Shown: positions 7,775-16,337 of the stretch, one piece after another | Layout of the letters: every line of letters begins with the position of its first letter | Position numbering within the stretch: the stretch's first letter is position 1 | From: an uncultured Roseateles sp. | GTDB lineage: Bacteria; Pseudomonadota; Gammaproteobacteria; Burkholderiales; Burkholderiaceae | Direction: 5' to 3' | DNA: 34,126 nt | Assembly: GCA_946886855.1 (NCBI GenBank) | Contig: CAMPJJ010000062.1 | Coordinates: 1 to 34,126 of the forward strand | Notes under the pieces: generated by a model | What the model was told of the DNA's origin: nothing | Seen by the model: the letters and a program-made list of their open reading frames with translations, nothing else | Database searches by the model: none | Made by a program: the position numbers and the translations under genes

Positions 7775-8779
7775 ATGAGCGCCACGTCCCCCATCGCCGC
7801 CACGCCCGTGGCCCTTCCGACCTACGCCGACGTCGAGGCCGCCGCCCGCCGCATCGACGGCCAGGCGCATCGCACGCCGGTGCTGACCTCGCGCACCGTC
7901 GACGAGCTGTTCGGCGCGCAGGTCTTCTTCAAGTGCGAGAACTTCCAGCGCATGGGCGCCTTCAAGTTCCGCGGCGCGTTCAACGCGCTGTCGCGCTTCA
8001 CGCCGGAACAGCGCCGCTTCGGCGTGGTCGCGTTCTCGTCGGGCAACCACGCGCAGGCGATCGCGCTGTCGGCGCGCCTCCTCGGCATGCCGGCGACCAT
8101 CGTGATGCCCAAGGACGCGCCCGCCGCCAAGATCGCCGCCACGCGCGGCTACGGTGGTCAGGTCGTCCTCTACGACCGCTACACCGAGGATCGCCAGCAG
8201 ATCGGCCGCGATCTGGCCGACAGGCACGGCCTGACCCTCATCCCGCCGTTCGACCATCCCGACGTGCTGACCGGGCAGGGCACCGCGGCGAAGGAGCTGT
8301 TCGACGAGGTCGGTCCGCTGGACGCCGTCTTCGCGCCGCTGGGTGGCGGCGGGCTGTTGTCGGGCACGGCGCTGTCGACCCGCGCGCTGTCGCCGAAGGC
8401 GAAGCTGTATGGCGTCGAGCCCGAGGCGGGCAACGACGGCCAGCAGTCCTTCCGCAGCGGCACGATCGTCACCATCGACACGCCGCGCACGATCGCGGAC
8501 GGCGCGCAGACGCCGCACCTCGGCGACATCACCTTCGCGCTGATCCGTCAGCATGTCGACGACGTCCTCACCGCCTCCGACGCGGAGCTGGTCGACGCCA
8601 TGGGCTTCTTGGCGGCGCGGATGAAGATGCTGGTGGAGCCGACCGGCTGTCTCGGCTTCGCCGCCGCAACGGCGATGAAGGACCAGTTGAAAGGCCAGCG
8701 CGTCGGCATCGTCATCAGCGGCGGCAATGTCGACATGGCGCGTTTCTGCGAACTGGTCGGCGCCGCCTCGGCGGCCTGA
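7775..8779 (+). CDS. PLP-dependent serine/threonine dehydratase family protein
   Basis: 334 aa, fold type II PLP enzyme of the threonine dehydratase/serine racemase/threo-3-hydroxyaspartate ammonia-lyase group. The PLP lysine is in MGAFKFRGAFNAL (about residue 65), the cofactor-ring contact is SSGNHAQAIA, and the phosphate-binding glycine loop is PLGGGGLLSG. The C-terminal SGGNVDM is typical. There is no ACT regulatory domain, so this is not the biosynthetic IlvA; it resembles the catabolic and racemase-like members. Serine, threonine or hydroxyaspartate as substrate cannot be separated by eye. The start has GGAGCCGAG upstream. It stands alone, 96 bp after the GIY-YIG gene. Confidence 0.9.
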   Translation: MSATSPIAATPVALPTYADVEAAARRIDGQAHRTPVLTSRTVDELFGAQVFFKCENFQRMGAFKFRGAFNALSRFTPEQRRFGVVAFSSGNHAQAIALSARLLGMPATIVMPKDAPAAKIAATRGYGGQVVLYDRYTEDRQQIGRDLADRHGLTLIPPFDHPDVLTGQGTAAKELFDEVGPLDAVFAPLGGGGLLSGTALSTRALSPKAKLYGVEPEAGNDGQQSFRSGTIVTIDTPRTIADGAQTPHLGDITFALIRQHVDDVLTASDAELVDAMGFLAARMKMLVEPTGCLGFAAATAMKDQLKGQRVGIVISGGNVDMARFCELVGAASAA

Positions 8780-8829
8780 GCGGGCGATGCGGGCGCGGCG
8801 AGCGCCCTCAGGACGTTGGAGCGCCTGGG

Positions 8830-8883
8830 CGTTTCGCGCGTTCTGAGCGTTCTGAGCGTTCTGGGCGTTCTGGGCGTTCCGCG
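8830..8883. repeat. 9-bp tandem repeat (6 units)
   Basis: Six consecutive 9-mers: CGTTTCGCG, CGTTCTGAG twice, CGTTCTGGG twice, CGTTCCGCG. They lie in the 228 bp intergenic stretch between the dehydratase and the M15 peptidase gene, 125 bp or more before the peptidase start. The gradient of variants (pairs of identical neighbours) suggests stepwise duplication. Confidence 0.85.
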
Positions 8884-9007
8884 TTACCGCCGGTCACAGC
8901 TGCGAGGGACGCGAAGCCGTGCGCGTGACCTTGGTCAATGTCGCACTCGGGGCCGGATGCCCAGAATGCGATCGCCATCCGACTTCAGACAGCAGGGGGA
9001 CCCTCGC

Positions 9008-9979
9008 GTGCAAGCCCATCTCATCGACTCCGTCGGCGCCGCCGGCAAGAACCGCAAGGCCGACGTCGAATCCGTACAGCGCCTGCTGACGGCCCGCCAT
9101 CTCTATCGGGGCCGCGTCGACGGCCTGTGCGGCCCGCTGACGGTGGACGGCATCCTGCGCTTCCAGCGCGGTTTCATGAGCAAGCCCGACGGGCGCGTGG
9201 ATCCCAACGGCGGGACGCTGAAGCGCCTGATCGCCGCCGCCCCGGCCACGCACACCGCGTCGCCGGCCGCGCGCGTGGCGCCGGCCGCGGCCTCCCGTCC
9301 GGCCGCCGCCGCGCGTCCCGCGGCCTCGGCCACGCCGTCCCATGCGGCCACCACCACGCCGGCCACCAGCGCCGGCAGCACCTCGGCCGCGACGCCGCAG
9401 AACGTCGCGGCCAGCGGCGATGCCGGCAGCGCCCGCGCCCTGCTGACCACGCTGGTGCCGCGTCCCGACGCGCACACGATGAACCCCGGCCTGGTGGCCG
9501 TGTCCTCGTCCTACATGGTCCAGGCGCTGGGCCAGCCGCGCCATTCGTACTCGCAGGACTGCCAGCCGCTGACCAACGAGAAGCTCAAGAAGCACATCGT
9601 GTCGAAGTCGGTCGGCCCCTTCCGGGCCACCGGCCTGGACCTGGCCGTCGACAGCCTGGCCGCCGTGATGGAGGACATCCGCAAGGAGCAGCCCGCCGTC
9701 TACGCCGCGCTGGGCACCGCCGGCATGCTCTGCTGCCGCAACATCCGCGGCTCGACCACCGGCATCTCCAACCACTCGTGGGGCACGGCGATCGACCTGA
9801 CCCTCAACGGCGTGCTGGACCGCCGCGGCGACAGCAAGGTGCAGGTCGGCCTGACGCTGATCGCGCCCATCTTCAACCGCCACGGCTGGTACTGGGGCGC
9901 CGCATTCCGCACCGAGGACGCAATGCACTTCGAGGCCAGCCGCTCGCTGGTCTCCCAGTGGGCGCCGCGCCTGACCTGA
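9008..9979 (+). CDS. Peptidoglycan-binding, M15/VanY-type D,D-peptidase
   Basis: 323 aa from a GTG preceded by AGGGGG at good spacing; an ATG at 8966 would add 14 residues. Residues about 15-70 are a PG_binding_1 domain (DVESVQRLLTARHLYRGRVDGLCGPLTVDGILRFQ). A long Ala/Pro/Thr/Ser linker follows (about 75-145). The C-terminal domain is of the M15 zinc peptidase type: SNHSWGTAIDL gives the His and Asp ligands and TEDAMHFEAS the second His. Such enzymes cut the D-Ala end or cross-link of peptidoglycan peptides. No signal peptide is visible with either start, which is more like a phage or release-type endolysin than a periplasmic carboxypeptidase. No holin or other phage gene is nearby. Confidence 0.85.
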   Translation: MQAHLIDSVGAAGKNRKADVESVQRLLTARHLYRGRVDGLCGPLTVDGILRFQRGFMSKPDGRVDPNGGTLKRLIAAAPATHTASPAARVAPAAASRPAAAARPAASATPSHAATTTPATSAGSTSAATPQNVAASGDAGSARALLTTLVPRPDAHTMNPGLVAVSSSYMVQALGQPRHSYSQDCQPLTNEKLKKHIVSKSVGPFRATGLDLAVDSLAAVMEDIRKEQPAVYAALGTAGMLCCRNIRGSTTGISNHSWGTAIDLTLNGVLDRRGDSKVQVGLTLIAPIFNRHGWYWGAAFRTEDAMHFEASRSLVSQWAPRLT

Positions 9980-9994
9980 GCGGATCCCGTCCGG

Positions 9995-10014
9995 CCGGCG
10001 ACTGCGGTCGCCGG
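9995..10014 (+). terminator. Hairpin after the M15 peptidase gene
   Basis: CCGGCGAC (9995-10002), loop TGCG, GTCGCCGG (10007-10014): a perfect 8 bp GC stem with a UNCG-type tetraloop, 15 bp after the stop codon at 9979. There is no T run, so it is a terminator-like or RNA-stabilising hairpin. Confidence 0.45.
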
Positions 10015-10122
10015 TGACCGCAGGCTCTGGCCCCGTGGGGTGACGCTCGCCGCGACACCCGTTGTTTCAATCTCCGCGACGCGCGCCCGCCGGCGTGCGG
10101 CGCTGCGTGGATACTCGTCGTC

Positions 10123-10590
10123 ATGAAGCTCCGCCTGATCTCCGCTTTCCGCCTGCTGGCCCTGTCGGGCCTGGTGATGACCGCCGCCTGCCAGCCCACG
10201 CTGGCCGCCTGCAACGTGGCCACGCTGCCGGACGGCTGGGCCGCGGGCTCCGCGCGCTGGGACGGCGCCTGCGCCGCCGACCGGGCCGACGGCCTGGGCG
10301 TGCTCAAGGAGCAGCAGGGCGCCGCCGTGAAGCGCATGTTCCTCGGCCGCGTGGCCAAGGGTGAACTCGCGCTGGGCGTCGTCGACATCCCTGACCAGGG
10401 TTACATGGCCGGCCGCTTCGAGCAGGGCAAGCTCGTGCCCAGCGAGGACCGCCAGGTGTTCATCCAGGCCTTCGACGAAGCCGCCAAGGCCGCCACGTCG
10501 GTCGCGGACCGCTTCGAGAAGGCGGGCAACGCCGCCTCGGCGAAGTTCTACCGCGCCAAGGCCAAGGCCCTGCGCGAGCAGATGGACTGA
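10123..10590 (+). CDS. Small secreted protein of unknown function
   Basis: 155 aa. The N-terminus is a signal peptide (LISAFRLLALSGLVMTAA) with possible cleavage near TLAA-C; a Cys inside TAAC gives a weak lipobox alternative. The mature part has glycine-spaced short beta segments (DGLGVLKEQQGAAVKRMFLG, KGELALGVVDIPDQGYMAGRFEQGKLVP), faintly like MORN repeats, then a Lys/Ala-rich helical tail (FDEAAKAATSVADRFEKAG). I do not recognise a family. GGATACT (10109-10115) lies only 7 bp upstream of the ATG and could be a -10, which would make the mRNA nearly leaderless. Confidence 0.72.
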   Translation: MKLRLISAFRLLALSGLVMTAACQPTLAACNVATLPDGWAAGSARWDGACAADRADGLGVLKEQQGAAVKRMFLGRVAKGELALGVVDIPDQGYMAGRFEQGKLVPSEDRQVFIQAFDEAAKAATSVADRFEKAGNAASAKFYRAKAKALREQMD

Positions 10591-10680
10591 GCACGCTCGC
10601 CTGCCGTGGGCCGTACCGGCCTTGCGGCGCGGGCGGGACTGCCGCCGACGGCGCCGATGTCGCGGCCGCATGCTCGGCTG

Positions 10681-10708
10681 ACGACGCCCTGCTGACAGGG
10701 CGCGTCGT
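10681..10708 (+). promoter_or_regulatory. Hairpin plus close -10 upstream of the HD gene
   Basis: ACGACGCCCTG (10681-10691), loop CTGA, CAGGG-CG-CGTCGT (10696-10708): an 11 bp stem with a 2-base bulge. Just downstream TACAGT (10718-10723) ends 6 bp before the ATG at 10730 and no Shine-Dalgarno is present, so transcription may start at or very near the start codon. The hairpin may end the upstream transcript or act as an operator. Confidence 0.4.
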
Positions 10709-10729
10709 GGCGCTCGCTACAGTCGATTC

Positions 10730-11353
10730 ATGACCGACAGCCCCCGCGCCTGGATCCGCCTGCCCTCCGGGGCGGCGCTCGACCTGATCAATCCATCCCC
10801 CGACGCCTGGACCGACGAGGACCTGGCGCTGCGCCTGGCCCGCACCTACCGCTGGGGCGGCGAGTCCGTCTGGCCCTGGCCGCTGTCGGTGGCGCAGCAT
10901 TCGCTGCTGGTGCTCGCGCTGCGCCGCCGATGGGCGCAGGAGGACGGCGCCCCGCTGTCCGCGGCGCTCCAGCGGGCCGAACTCCTGCACGACGCGGAGG
11001 AAGGTTTCCTCGGGTTCGACTGCATCTCGCCGCTCAAGCGCGTGCTGGGCGAGCCGTTCCGCATCGTCGGCGACCGGCTGTTGGCGGCGATCGCGGTCCG
11101 TTACCGCTTGCCCGCGTGGACACCGGACACGCACGTCACGCACAAGCGCGCCGACAGCATCGCCGCCGCGACCGAGGCCGTGCGCTGCACCGGCTGGTCC
11201 GAGCGCGAGGTGCGCGAGGTCCTGGGCATCACGCATCCCGTGCTGGAGGAAGATCCGCTGCAGGCCGCGTACGGTGGCACCCCGTGGGAGCCCTGGCCGG
11301 CGGACATCGCGGCGGGGCGGTTCCTGGACGAACTCCGCCGGCTCAAGGCCTGA
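10730..11353 (+). CDS. HD-superfamily phosphohydrolase (YfbR/5'-deoxynucleotidase-like)
   Basis: 207 aa. The metal-binding HD pattern is complete: H in VAQHSLLVLALRR (about residue 50), HD in AELLHDAEEGFLG (about 86-87) and D in HKRADSIAAATEA (about 139). An N-terminal WIRLPSGAALDLINPSPDAW and the SVAQHS block match small bacterial HD hydrolases annotated as YfbR-like or phosphohydrolase; YfbR removes phosphate from deoxynucleoside 5'-monophosphates. Substrate here is inference. The C-terminus (PWPADIAAGRFLDELRRL) is usual for the group. It converges on the TetR gene with 19 bp between stops. Confidence 0.85.
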   Translation: MTDSPRAWIRLPSGAALDLINPSPDAWTDEDLALRLARTYRWGGESVWPWPLSVAQHSLLVLALRRRWAQEDGAPLSAALQRAELLHDAEEGFLGFDCISPLKRVLGEPFRIVGDRLLAAIAVRYRLPAWTPDTHVTHKRADSIAAATEAVRCTGWSEREVREVLGITHPVLEEDPLQAAYGGTPWEPWPADIAAGRFLDELRRLKA

Positions 11354-11372
11354 CCCCAGGCGGGACGGCCGT

Positions 11373-12020
11373 TCAGAGGTGCCGCGCGATCGACCGCCAG
11401 GCCGCCTCGGCCAGCACCGCGGCGCGGTCCGCCGGGCTCGCCAGCCGGCGTCCCGCCAGCCACGAACGGCTGTACCACTCCGCCGCGCCCAGCACGAGCG
11501 CCGGGATCAGTTCCTCCGGCAGCGGCATCACCCGCCCGTACTTCACGTCGCGCGCGAAACAGGCGTCGATCGGCGCATACCGCGCCGCGGTCCGCGCCCG
11601 CAGCTCGTCGCCGAACGGTCCGCCCGCCACCACCTCCCGGGCGATGAAATAGAAGCGCGCGAGGTCCGGGGTCTCGGTGATCCAGGTGACGTAGGCGGTA
11701 ATCAGGGCGTCGACCACCGCGTGGCTGTCCTCCAGCCCGTCGATCCGCGCCGCGATCGCACGGCCCAGGTCGTCCACCGCCGCGAACAGCAGCGCCGCGA
11801 CCACGCCTTCCTTGCTCTTGAAGTGGTGGTAGATCGTGCCCACGCCCTGGCCGCTGGCCGCGCGCAGGTCGTCGATCGTCGTGGTCTCGATGCCCCGGGC
11901 GTTGAAGGCCGACAAGGCCTGCGCCAGGATCAGCCGCTTGGTCTCGGCGCGGTCCTCCGGGTAGGCGGCCCTCAGCACCTGCTCGGTCCTCGCGACGGCC
12001 TGGGCGGTCTTCGTGGGCAT
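11373..12020 (-). CDS. TetR-family transcriptional regulator
   Basis: 215 aa. The N-terminal HTH spans about residues 26-70: ETKRLILAQALSAFNARGIETTTIDDLRAASGQGVGTIYHHFKSKEG, with the recognition helix GVGTIYHHFKSK. The remainder is an all-helical ligand-binding and dimer domain with no recognised ligand. The ATG at 12020 is chosen because the TetR fold starts soon after it; the open frame upstream is antisense to the divergent gene. It is divergent from the amidohydrolase with 106 bp between starts, so it probably represses that gene and itself. Confidence 0.92.
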   Translation of the reverse strand: MPTKTAQAVARTEQVLRAAYPEDRAETKRLILAQALSAFNARGIETTTIDDLRAASGQGVGTIYHHFKSKEGVVAALLFAAVDDLGRAIAARIDGLEDSHAVVDALITAYVTWITETPDLARFYFIAREVVAGGPFGDELRARTAARYAPIDACFARDVKYGRVMPLPEELIPALVLGAAEWYSRSWLAGRRLASPADRAAVLAEAAWRSIARHL

Positions 12021-12071
12021 GTTTGGAATACGCTTCTGGAGTTGTCGGCAGTCCTGCCCCGGCGTCTGGTC

Positions 12072-12095
12072 GATCGCGGGACGACAGGCGCGATC
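12072..12095. promoter_or_regulatory. Candidate TetR operator
   Basis: GATCGCG (12072-12078), 10 bp spacer, CGCGATC (12089-12095): a perfect 7 bp inverted repeat in the 106 bp between the divergent TetR and amidohydrolase starts, 31 bp before the amidohydrolase ATG. TetR proteins bind such short-spaced dyads between divergent genes. GATCGCG is GC-common in this DNA, so chance is possible. Confidence 0.35.
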
Positions 12096-12126
12096 ATCCC
12101 TCAACGGCCACGGGATCCACGCACGC

Positions 12127-14253
12127 ATGAAGCCCTCTTTGCTTTCCCTCCTGAATGGCTTGGGTGTCCTGGACCACCCCAACCGGCATTGGCCGGTCTG
12201 CGCGGCGATGGTCATCGCGCTCTGGGCGCCGGCCGCCCGCGCGCATGACGATCTGGCGCGCCAATGGGCGCCGACCGCCGCCGACGCCCAGGCGACGCCA
12301 ACCGACTTGCCCGCGCCGCAGGTGCTGCCGGGCGCGAAGGCGCAGCTGACGCAGGTCCGGATCCACGGCATGACCGTCGGCCGTCAGGCGCTGAGCCGCC
12401 AGGGCGACGAGGTGCTGGTCGACTACGCCTTCAGCGAGCGCGGCCGCGGCGACCAGCTCCGCGCGCGATGGACGCTGGATGCGCGCGGCCTGCCGCTGCG
12501 TTACGAGGCCGAGGGCAACGACTACTGGAAGGTCCCGCTCACCGAGCGTTTCGACCGCGTCGACGGCAAGGCCTCATGGAAGAACCGTGTGGAGCAGGGC
12601 GGCGCCGCGTGGCCGGAGGCGGGCGCCTTCTACCTGCCCGCCAACGCACCGCCGGCGTTCATCGGCGTGCTGGCCCGCGCGCTGCTGAAGGCGCCGGGGC
12701 AACGCCTGACCCTGCTGCCGGCTGGCGAGGCGACGCTCACGAAGGGACCGACGATCGTGGCGGGCGGGCGCCGGCTGACGCTGCATCAGATCGCCGGCAT
12801 CGACTTCACGCCGGTGGCCGTGTGGCTGGACGAGCGCCAGCAGACCGCCGCCGTGATCGACGACTGGTTCGAGGTGCTGGAGGCGCGCGACCTGCCGTTG
12901 CAGGCGCGGTTGACGGCGGCGCAGCGCGACGCGGACAAGCGCTGGTCGGCGGACCTGGCCAAGCGGATGACGCATGTGCCGCAGGGCGACCTGCTGATCC
13001 GCCATGCGCGGCTGTTCGAGCCGCGCGACCTGGTCGCGCGCGAGGACATGCGGGTGCTGGTGCGCGGCGGCTTCATCGTGCGCGTCGAGCCCGACGACGC
13101 GCTGCCGGCGCCGGCCGGCATTGAGGTCATCGACGCGGCCGGCCGTTTCCTGATGCCGGGGCTGTGGGACGTTCATCAGCATTTCTCCGGCACGGACGGG
13201 GTCTTCGACCTGATCGCGGGCGTGACGAGCGCGCGCGACATGGCCAACGACAACCTGGCGCTGATCGAGCGCGTGCAGCGCTTCGACGCCGGCACCGAGC
13301 TCGGTCCGCGCGTGGTGAAGGCCGGCATCGTCGAGGGCGTCGGCCCACTGGCCGCCCCGACCGACGTGCGCGTCGAGACCGTCGAGCAGGCGCGCCAGAC
13401 GGTCGACTGGTACGCCGATCGCGGCTACGCGCAGATCAAGCTCTATTCGTCCCTCAAGCCGGAGCTGGTGCGCCCCATCGCCGACCTGGCGCATGCGCGC
13501 GGGCTGCGCGTCAGCGGCCACGTGCCGGCGTTCATGCGCGCGGGTCAGTTCATCGATGCGGGCGCTGACGAGATCCAGCACCTGAACTTCATCGTGCTGA
13601 ACTTCTTCCCCGAGGTCGCCGACACGCGTGGCAAGGACCGCTACACCGTGATGGCGGAGAAGCTGCTGCAGCTGGACCTCGACAGCGCGCCGGTGACGGG
13701 CTTCATCGCGGAGCTGCGGCGCCGGCACACGGTGCTCGACCCGACGGTGGCGATCCTGGAGGGGCTGTACTCGGGCGCGCCGGGCGAGCCGCCGGCGGCG
13801 CTGCAGGGCCGGGTCGAGCGCTTCCCGCCGATGGTGCGGCGGCGGCTGCTGTCGGGCGCGGTGCCGGTGCCAGCGGGCCGGGAGGAGGCGTACCGGCAGG
13901 CGCTGCCGCGGCTGCTGCAGTTGGTCAAGCGGCTGCACGACGGCGGCGTGACGCTGATGCCAGGCACGGACGGGTTCGCGGGCTACACGCTGCAGCGCGA
14001 GCTGGAACTCTACGTGCGCGCGGGCATTCCCAACGCGGAAGTGCTGCGCCTGGCGACGCTGACGCCGGCGCAGGTGCTGGGCGTGGCGGGCCAGCGCGGG
14101 GAGATCGCGGCGGGCAAGCACGCGGACATGGTGCTGCTGGACGGCGATCCGCTGAAGGACATCGCCGCGCTGCGGCAGGTCGTGAAGACGATCAAGGCGG
14201 GCCGGGTGTTCGATCCGGCGCAGCTGGAGGCGGCGATGGGGATGGCCAAGTGA
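12127..14253 (+). CDS. Secreted amidohydrolase-superfamily protein (imidazolonepropionase-like)
   Basis: 708 aa from the ATG at 12127; an ATG at 12208 (MVIALWAPAARAHDD) would give the same signal peptide, which ends APAARA. Residues about 30-290 are an extra N-terminal domain of unknown function. The C-terminal 400 residues are a metal-dependent amidohydrolase: LMPGLWDVHQHFSG (HxH), the lysine of YAQIKLYSS that may be carbamylated, H in RVSGHVPAF and IQHLNF, and the catalytic Asp of LMPGTDGFAG. The end (GEIAAGKHADMVLLDGDPLKDI) is typical of imidazolonepropionase/prolidase-like members. Substrate unknown; the signal peptide implies periplasmic action, perhaps on a peptide or an amide. It is divergent from TetR, its likely regulator. 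Confidence 0.9.
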   Translation: MKPSLLSLLNGLGVLDHPNRHWPVCAAMVIALWAPAARAHDDLARQWAPTAADAQATPTDLPAPQVLPGAKAQLTQVRIHGMTVGRQALSRQGDEVLVDYAFSERGRGDQLRARWTLDARGLPLRYEAEGNDYWKVPLTERFDRVDGKASWKNRVEQGGAAWPEAGAFYLPANAPPAFIGVLARALLKAPGQRLTLLPAGEATLTKGPTIVAGGRRLTLHQIAGIDFTPVAVWLDERQQTAAVIDDWFEVLEARDLPLQARLTAAQRDADKRWSADLAKRMTHVPQGDLLIRHARLFEPRDLVAREDMRVLVRGGFIVRVEPDDALPAPAGIEVIDAAGRFLMPGLWDVHQHFSGTDGVFDLIAGVTSARDMANDNLALIERVQRFDAGTELGPRVVKAGIVEGVGPLAAPTDVRVETVEQARQTVDWYADRGYAQIKLYSSLKPELVRPIADLAHARGLRVSGHVPAFMRAGQFIDAGADEIQHLNFIVLNFFPEVADTRGKDRYTVMAEKLLQLDLDSAPVTGFIAELRRRHTVLDPTVAILEGLYSGAPGEPPAALQGRVERFPPMVRRRLLSGAVPVPAGREEAYRQALPRLLQLVKRLHDGGVTLMPGTDGFAGYTLQRELELYVRAGIPNAEVLRLATLTPAQVLGVAGQRGEIAAGKHADMVLLDGDPLKDIAALRQVVKTIKAGRVFDPAQLEAAMGMAK

Positions 14254-14276
14254 GGGGGGAGGGCGCGTGATGAAGG

Positions 14277-14302
14277 GCGCGGTGGCATCGCTGCCACCGC
14301 GC
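14277..14302. terminator. Bidirectional hairpin between convergent genes
   Basis: GCGCGGTGGCA (14277-14287), loop TCGC, TGCCACCGCGC (14292-14302): a perfect 11 bp stem between the amidohydrolase stop (14253) and the TonB-receptor stop (14322). A second 12 bp palindrome, CTGAGGCCTCAG (14314-14325), overlaps the receptor stop. T runs are absent on both sides. Confidence 0.6.
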
Positions 14303-14321
14303 GAGGCTGCGGCCTGAGGCC

Positions 14322-16241
14322 TCAGAAGCCCTTCATGTCGTAGCGCACGCCGACCCACGCCTGACGACCCAGGCCCTGGTACGAATAGACCGGCTGCACG
14401 TCGCGATCGGCGACGTTGAGCACCTTGGCCTCCAGCCGCCACTGCGGCAGGAAACGCCAGGTGGCGCGCAGGTCCGTCACTGCGTAGGCGCCGAGCTGCG
14501 CGCCCACGTCAGGCCGCGCGCCGACTTCCGTCAGCGACGCGCCGACGCTCCACACGCCGGTGTCGTAGTCGGCGGAGACGCTCTCCTGATGGGCCGCGCG
14601 ACGCGGCAGGCGCGCGCCGGTCTCGACGTTGCGCGCGTCGAGGAAGTCGACCGTCGCGGCCAGGCTCAGGTTGCCGAAGCGGTGTGCGCCGGACAGCGTC
14701 GCGCCCTGCAGCTTGGCGCGGCCGATGTTGTCCGCGCAGCCGAAGAAGCCCGCCGGGCATTCGGTGCCGCTGGGATCGGGGTTGTAGACGATCAGGTCGC
14801 GGACTTTGTTGCGGTACACCGTGGCTGCGGCGCTGCTCGCGCCCGAGCGCCAGTTCACGCCGAACTCGATGCTGCGACCGCGCTCGGGCTGGATGTCCGG
14901 ACGACCATAGAACGGGAAGTACAGATCGTTGAAGGTCGGCGCGCGGAAGCTGGTGCCGGCGAGGGCGCGGACCTTGAGGGTCTCGGTGAGCGCGTAGCTC
15001 GCGCCCAGCGTGCCGGTCGTGAAGCCGCCGTACGCGGAGTTGTCGTCGCGGCGCAGGTTGGCCTGCAGCGAGGTCGCGCCGAACTGGCCCGTGTAGCCGG
15101 CGATGTAGGCATTGTTGGTGCGCTTGAGCGCCTCCGTGACGACGCCTTCGGCCTTCTCCGACAGATGCTCGTAGGCCAGCAGCAGCTGCTGGTCCGGCGC
15201 CAGGCGCAGGGCGTTCTGCCAGGTCGCCTGATCCCGGGTCGTCTTGAACGGCACGGGATCTGGGGCGCCGGAGCGTGAGTCGTCGATGCCATGCGTCGCC
15301 AGGACCGTCGTGGTCCAGATCGGCGACAGCGTGCCGCGGTAATCGGCGCTGACCACGCGGGTCGTCAGCCGGTTGCGGAAGTCCGGCGTCGCGTCGGGCA
15401 GGAAGTCCGGCGGATTGAAATTGGCGCTGTCGTACTGTGAATTCAGCTTGTTCTGCGAGGCGCTCACGCCGATGCGATGCCCCTCGGCGGGCGTGAAGCC
15501 CAGGCGCGCCGTGGCCGCCGTGCGGCGGAAGCCGTCGCGGTCCGGGTTGTAGTAGCCGTTGAGGTCGTTGGGCCGGATCGAGGACACGCCGTCGCTGGTC
15601 TCGCGGCCGATGCTGGCCGCGTAGTCGAAGCCGGCCTGCGCGCCGCTGAGCGCGAAGTCCGCCTTGCGCGAGTCGTACTCGCCGACGGCGACGCCGGCGG
15701 TGATGTTCAGCGGGCCTTGACCGCGCTTCGTGAAGATCTGGATCACGCCGCCCACGGCGTCCGAGCCGTAGAGGCCCGACGCGGGACCGCGCAGCACCTC
15801 GATGCGCTCGATCTGATCCAGGCTCAAGGCCTCGAAGGCCGCCTGGCCCAGCGTCGCGGAGCCGATGCGCAGACCGTCGATCATGACGACGGTGCTGTTG
15901 GTGTTGGTGCCGCGCAGCAGGTAGCCGGCCGTCTGCCCAGGGCCGCCGTTCTGCAGGATCTGCAGGCCGGCGTAGCGACGCAGGACCTCTTCGACGCTGG
16001 CGGCGCCGCTGTCGCGCAAGGTGTCGCGGTCGATCAGGACGATGTCGGCGACGCTTTTGCTCAGGGCCTGCGGCTCGCGGGTGCCGATGACGACGACGGG
16101 ATCGAGCGAGGACTGCGCGAACGCGATCGACGGCACGACGGAAAGGGCGGACAGGGCGGACAGGGTGGGCAGGGCGACCAGCGCGGTCGCCGACGCACGG
16201 GCGACAGCGCGCAGCGCGGCGCGGGGAGAAGAGACTGGCAT
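14322..16241 (-). CDS. btuB: BtuB-like TonB-dependent vitamin B12 receptor
   Basis: 639 aa outer-membrane receptor, close to the length of E. coli BtuB. Order of parts: long signal peptide ending SIAFA-Q (about residue 43), TonB box region LDPVVVIGTRE, plug domain (LIDRDTLRDSGAASVEEVLRR, GYLLRGTNTNSTVVMIDGLRI, IERIEVLRGPASGLYGSDAVGGVIQIFT), then a 22-strand barrel ending in the terminal aromatic (VGVRYDMKGF). The B12 role comes from the cobalamin riboswitch directly upstream, which is strong evidence. The start at 16241 is the ATG that opens the signal peptide. It is monocistronic: downstream is the convergent amidohydrolase, so the ABC transporter and B12 enzymes must be encoded elsewhere. 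Confidence 0.93.
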   Translation of the reverse strand: MPVSSPRAALRAVARASATALVALPTLSALSALSVVPSIAFAQSSLDPVVVIGTREPQALSKSVADIVLIDRDTLRDSGAASVEEVLRRYAGLQILQNGGPGQTAGYLLRGTNTNSTVVMIDGLRIGSATLGQAAFEALSLDQIERIEVLRGPASGLYGSDAVGGVIQIFTKRGQGPLNITAGVAVGEYDSRKADFALSGAQAGFDYAASIGRETSDGVSSIRPNDLNGYYNPDRDGFRRTAATARLGFTPAEGHRIGVSASQNKLNSQYDSANFNPPDFLPDATPDFRNRLTTRVVSADYRGTLSPIWTTTVLATHGIDDSRSGAPDPVPFKTTRDQATWQNALRLAPDQQLLLAYEHLSEKAEGVVTEALKRTNNAYIAGYTGQFGATSLQANLRRDDNSAYGGFTTGTLGASYALTETLKVRALAGTSFRAPTFNDLYFPFYGRPDIQPERGRSIEFGVNWRSGASSAAATVYRNKVRDLIVYNPDPSGTECPAGFFGCADNIGRAKLQGATLSGAHRFGNLSLAATVDFLDARNVETGARLPRRAAHQESVSADYDTGVWSVGASLTEVGARPDVGAQLGAYAVTDLRATWRFLPQWRLEAKVLNVADRDVQPVYSYQGLGRQAWVGVRYDMKGF

Positions 16242-16337
16242 GTCGGGATTCGGAAAGCAGCGGCAGACGGCCGCTTCCCCGCGGCCGCATGCGGAATGGA
16301 CGCGCCATGCTCCTGGAAGCACAGCGACGATCCGCCT

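Noticed and set aside
9008..9979. Prophage remnant
   Set aside because: No capsid, tail, integrase or holin genes and no att-like repeats; neighbours are ordinary chromosomal genes.
12013..12126. Upstream start of the amidohydrolase at 12013
   Set aside because: The added residues precede the signal peptide and overlap the TetR start; the ATG at 12127 opens directly into the signal.
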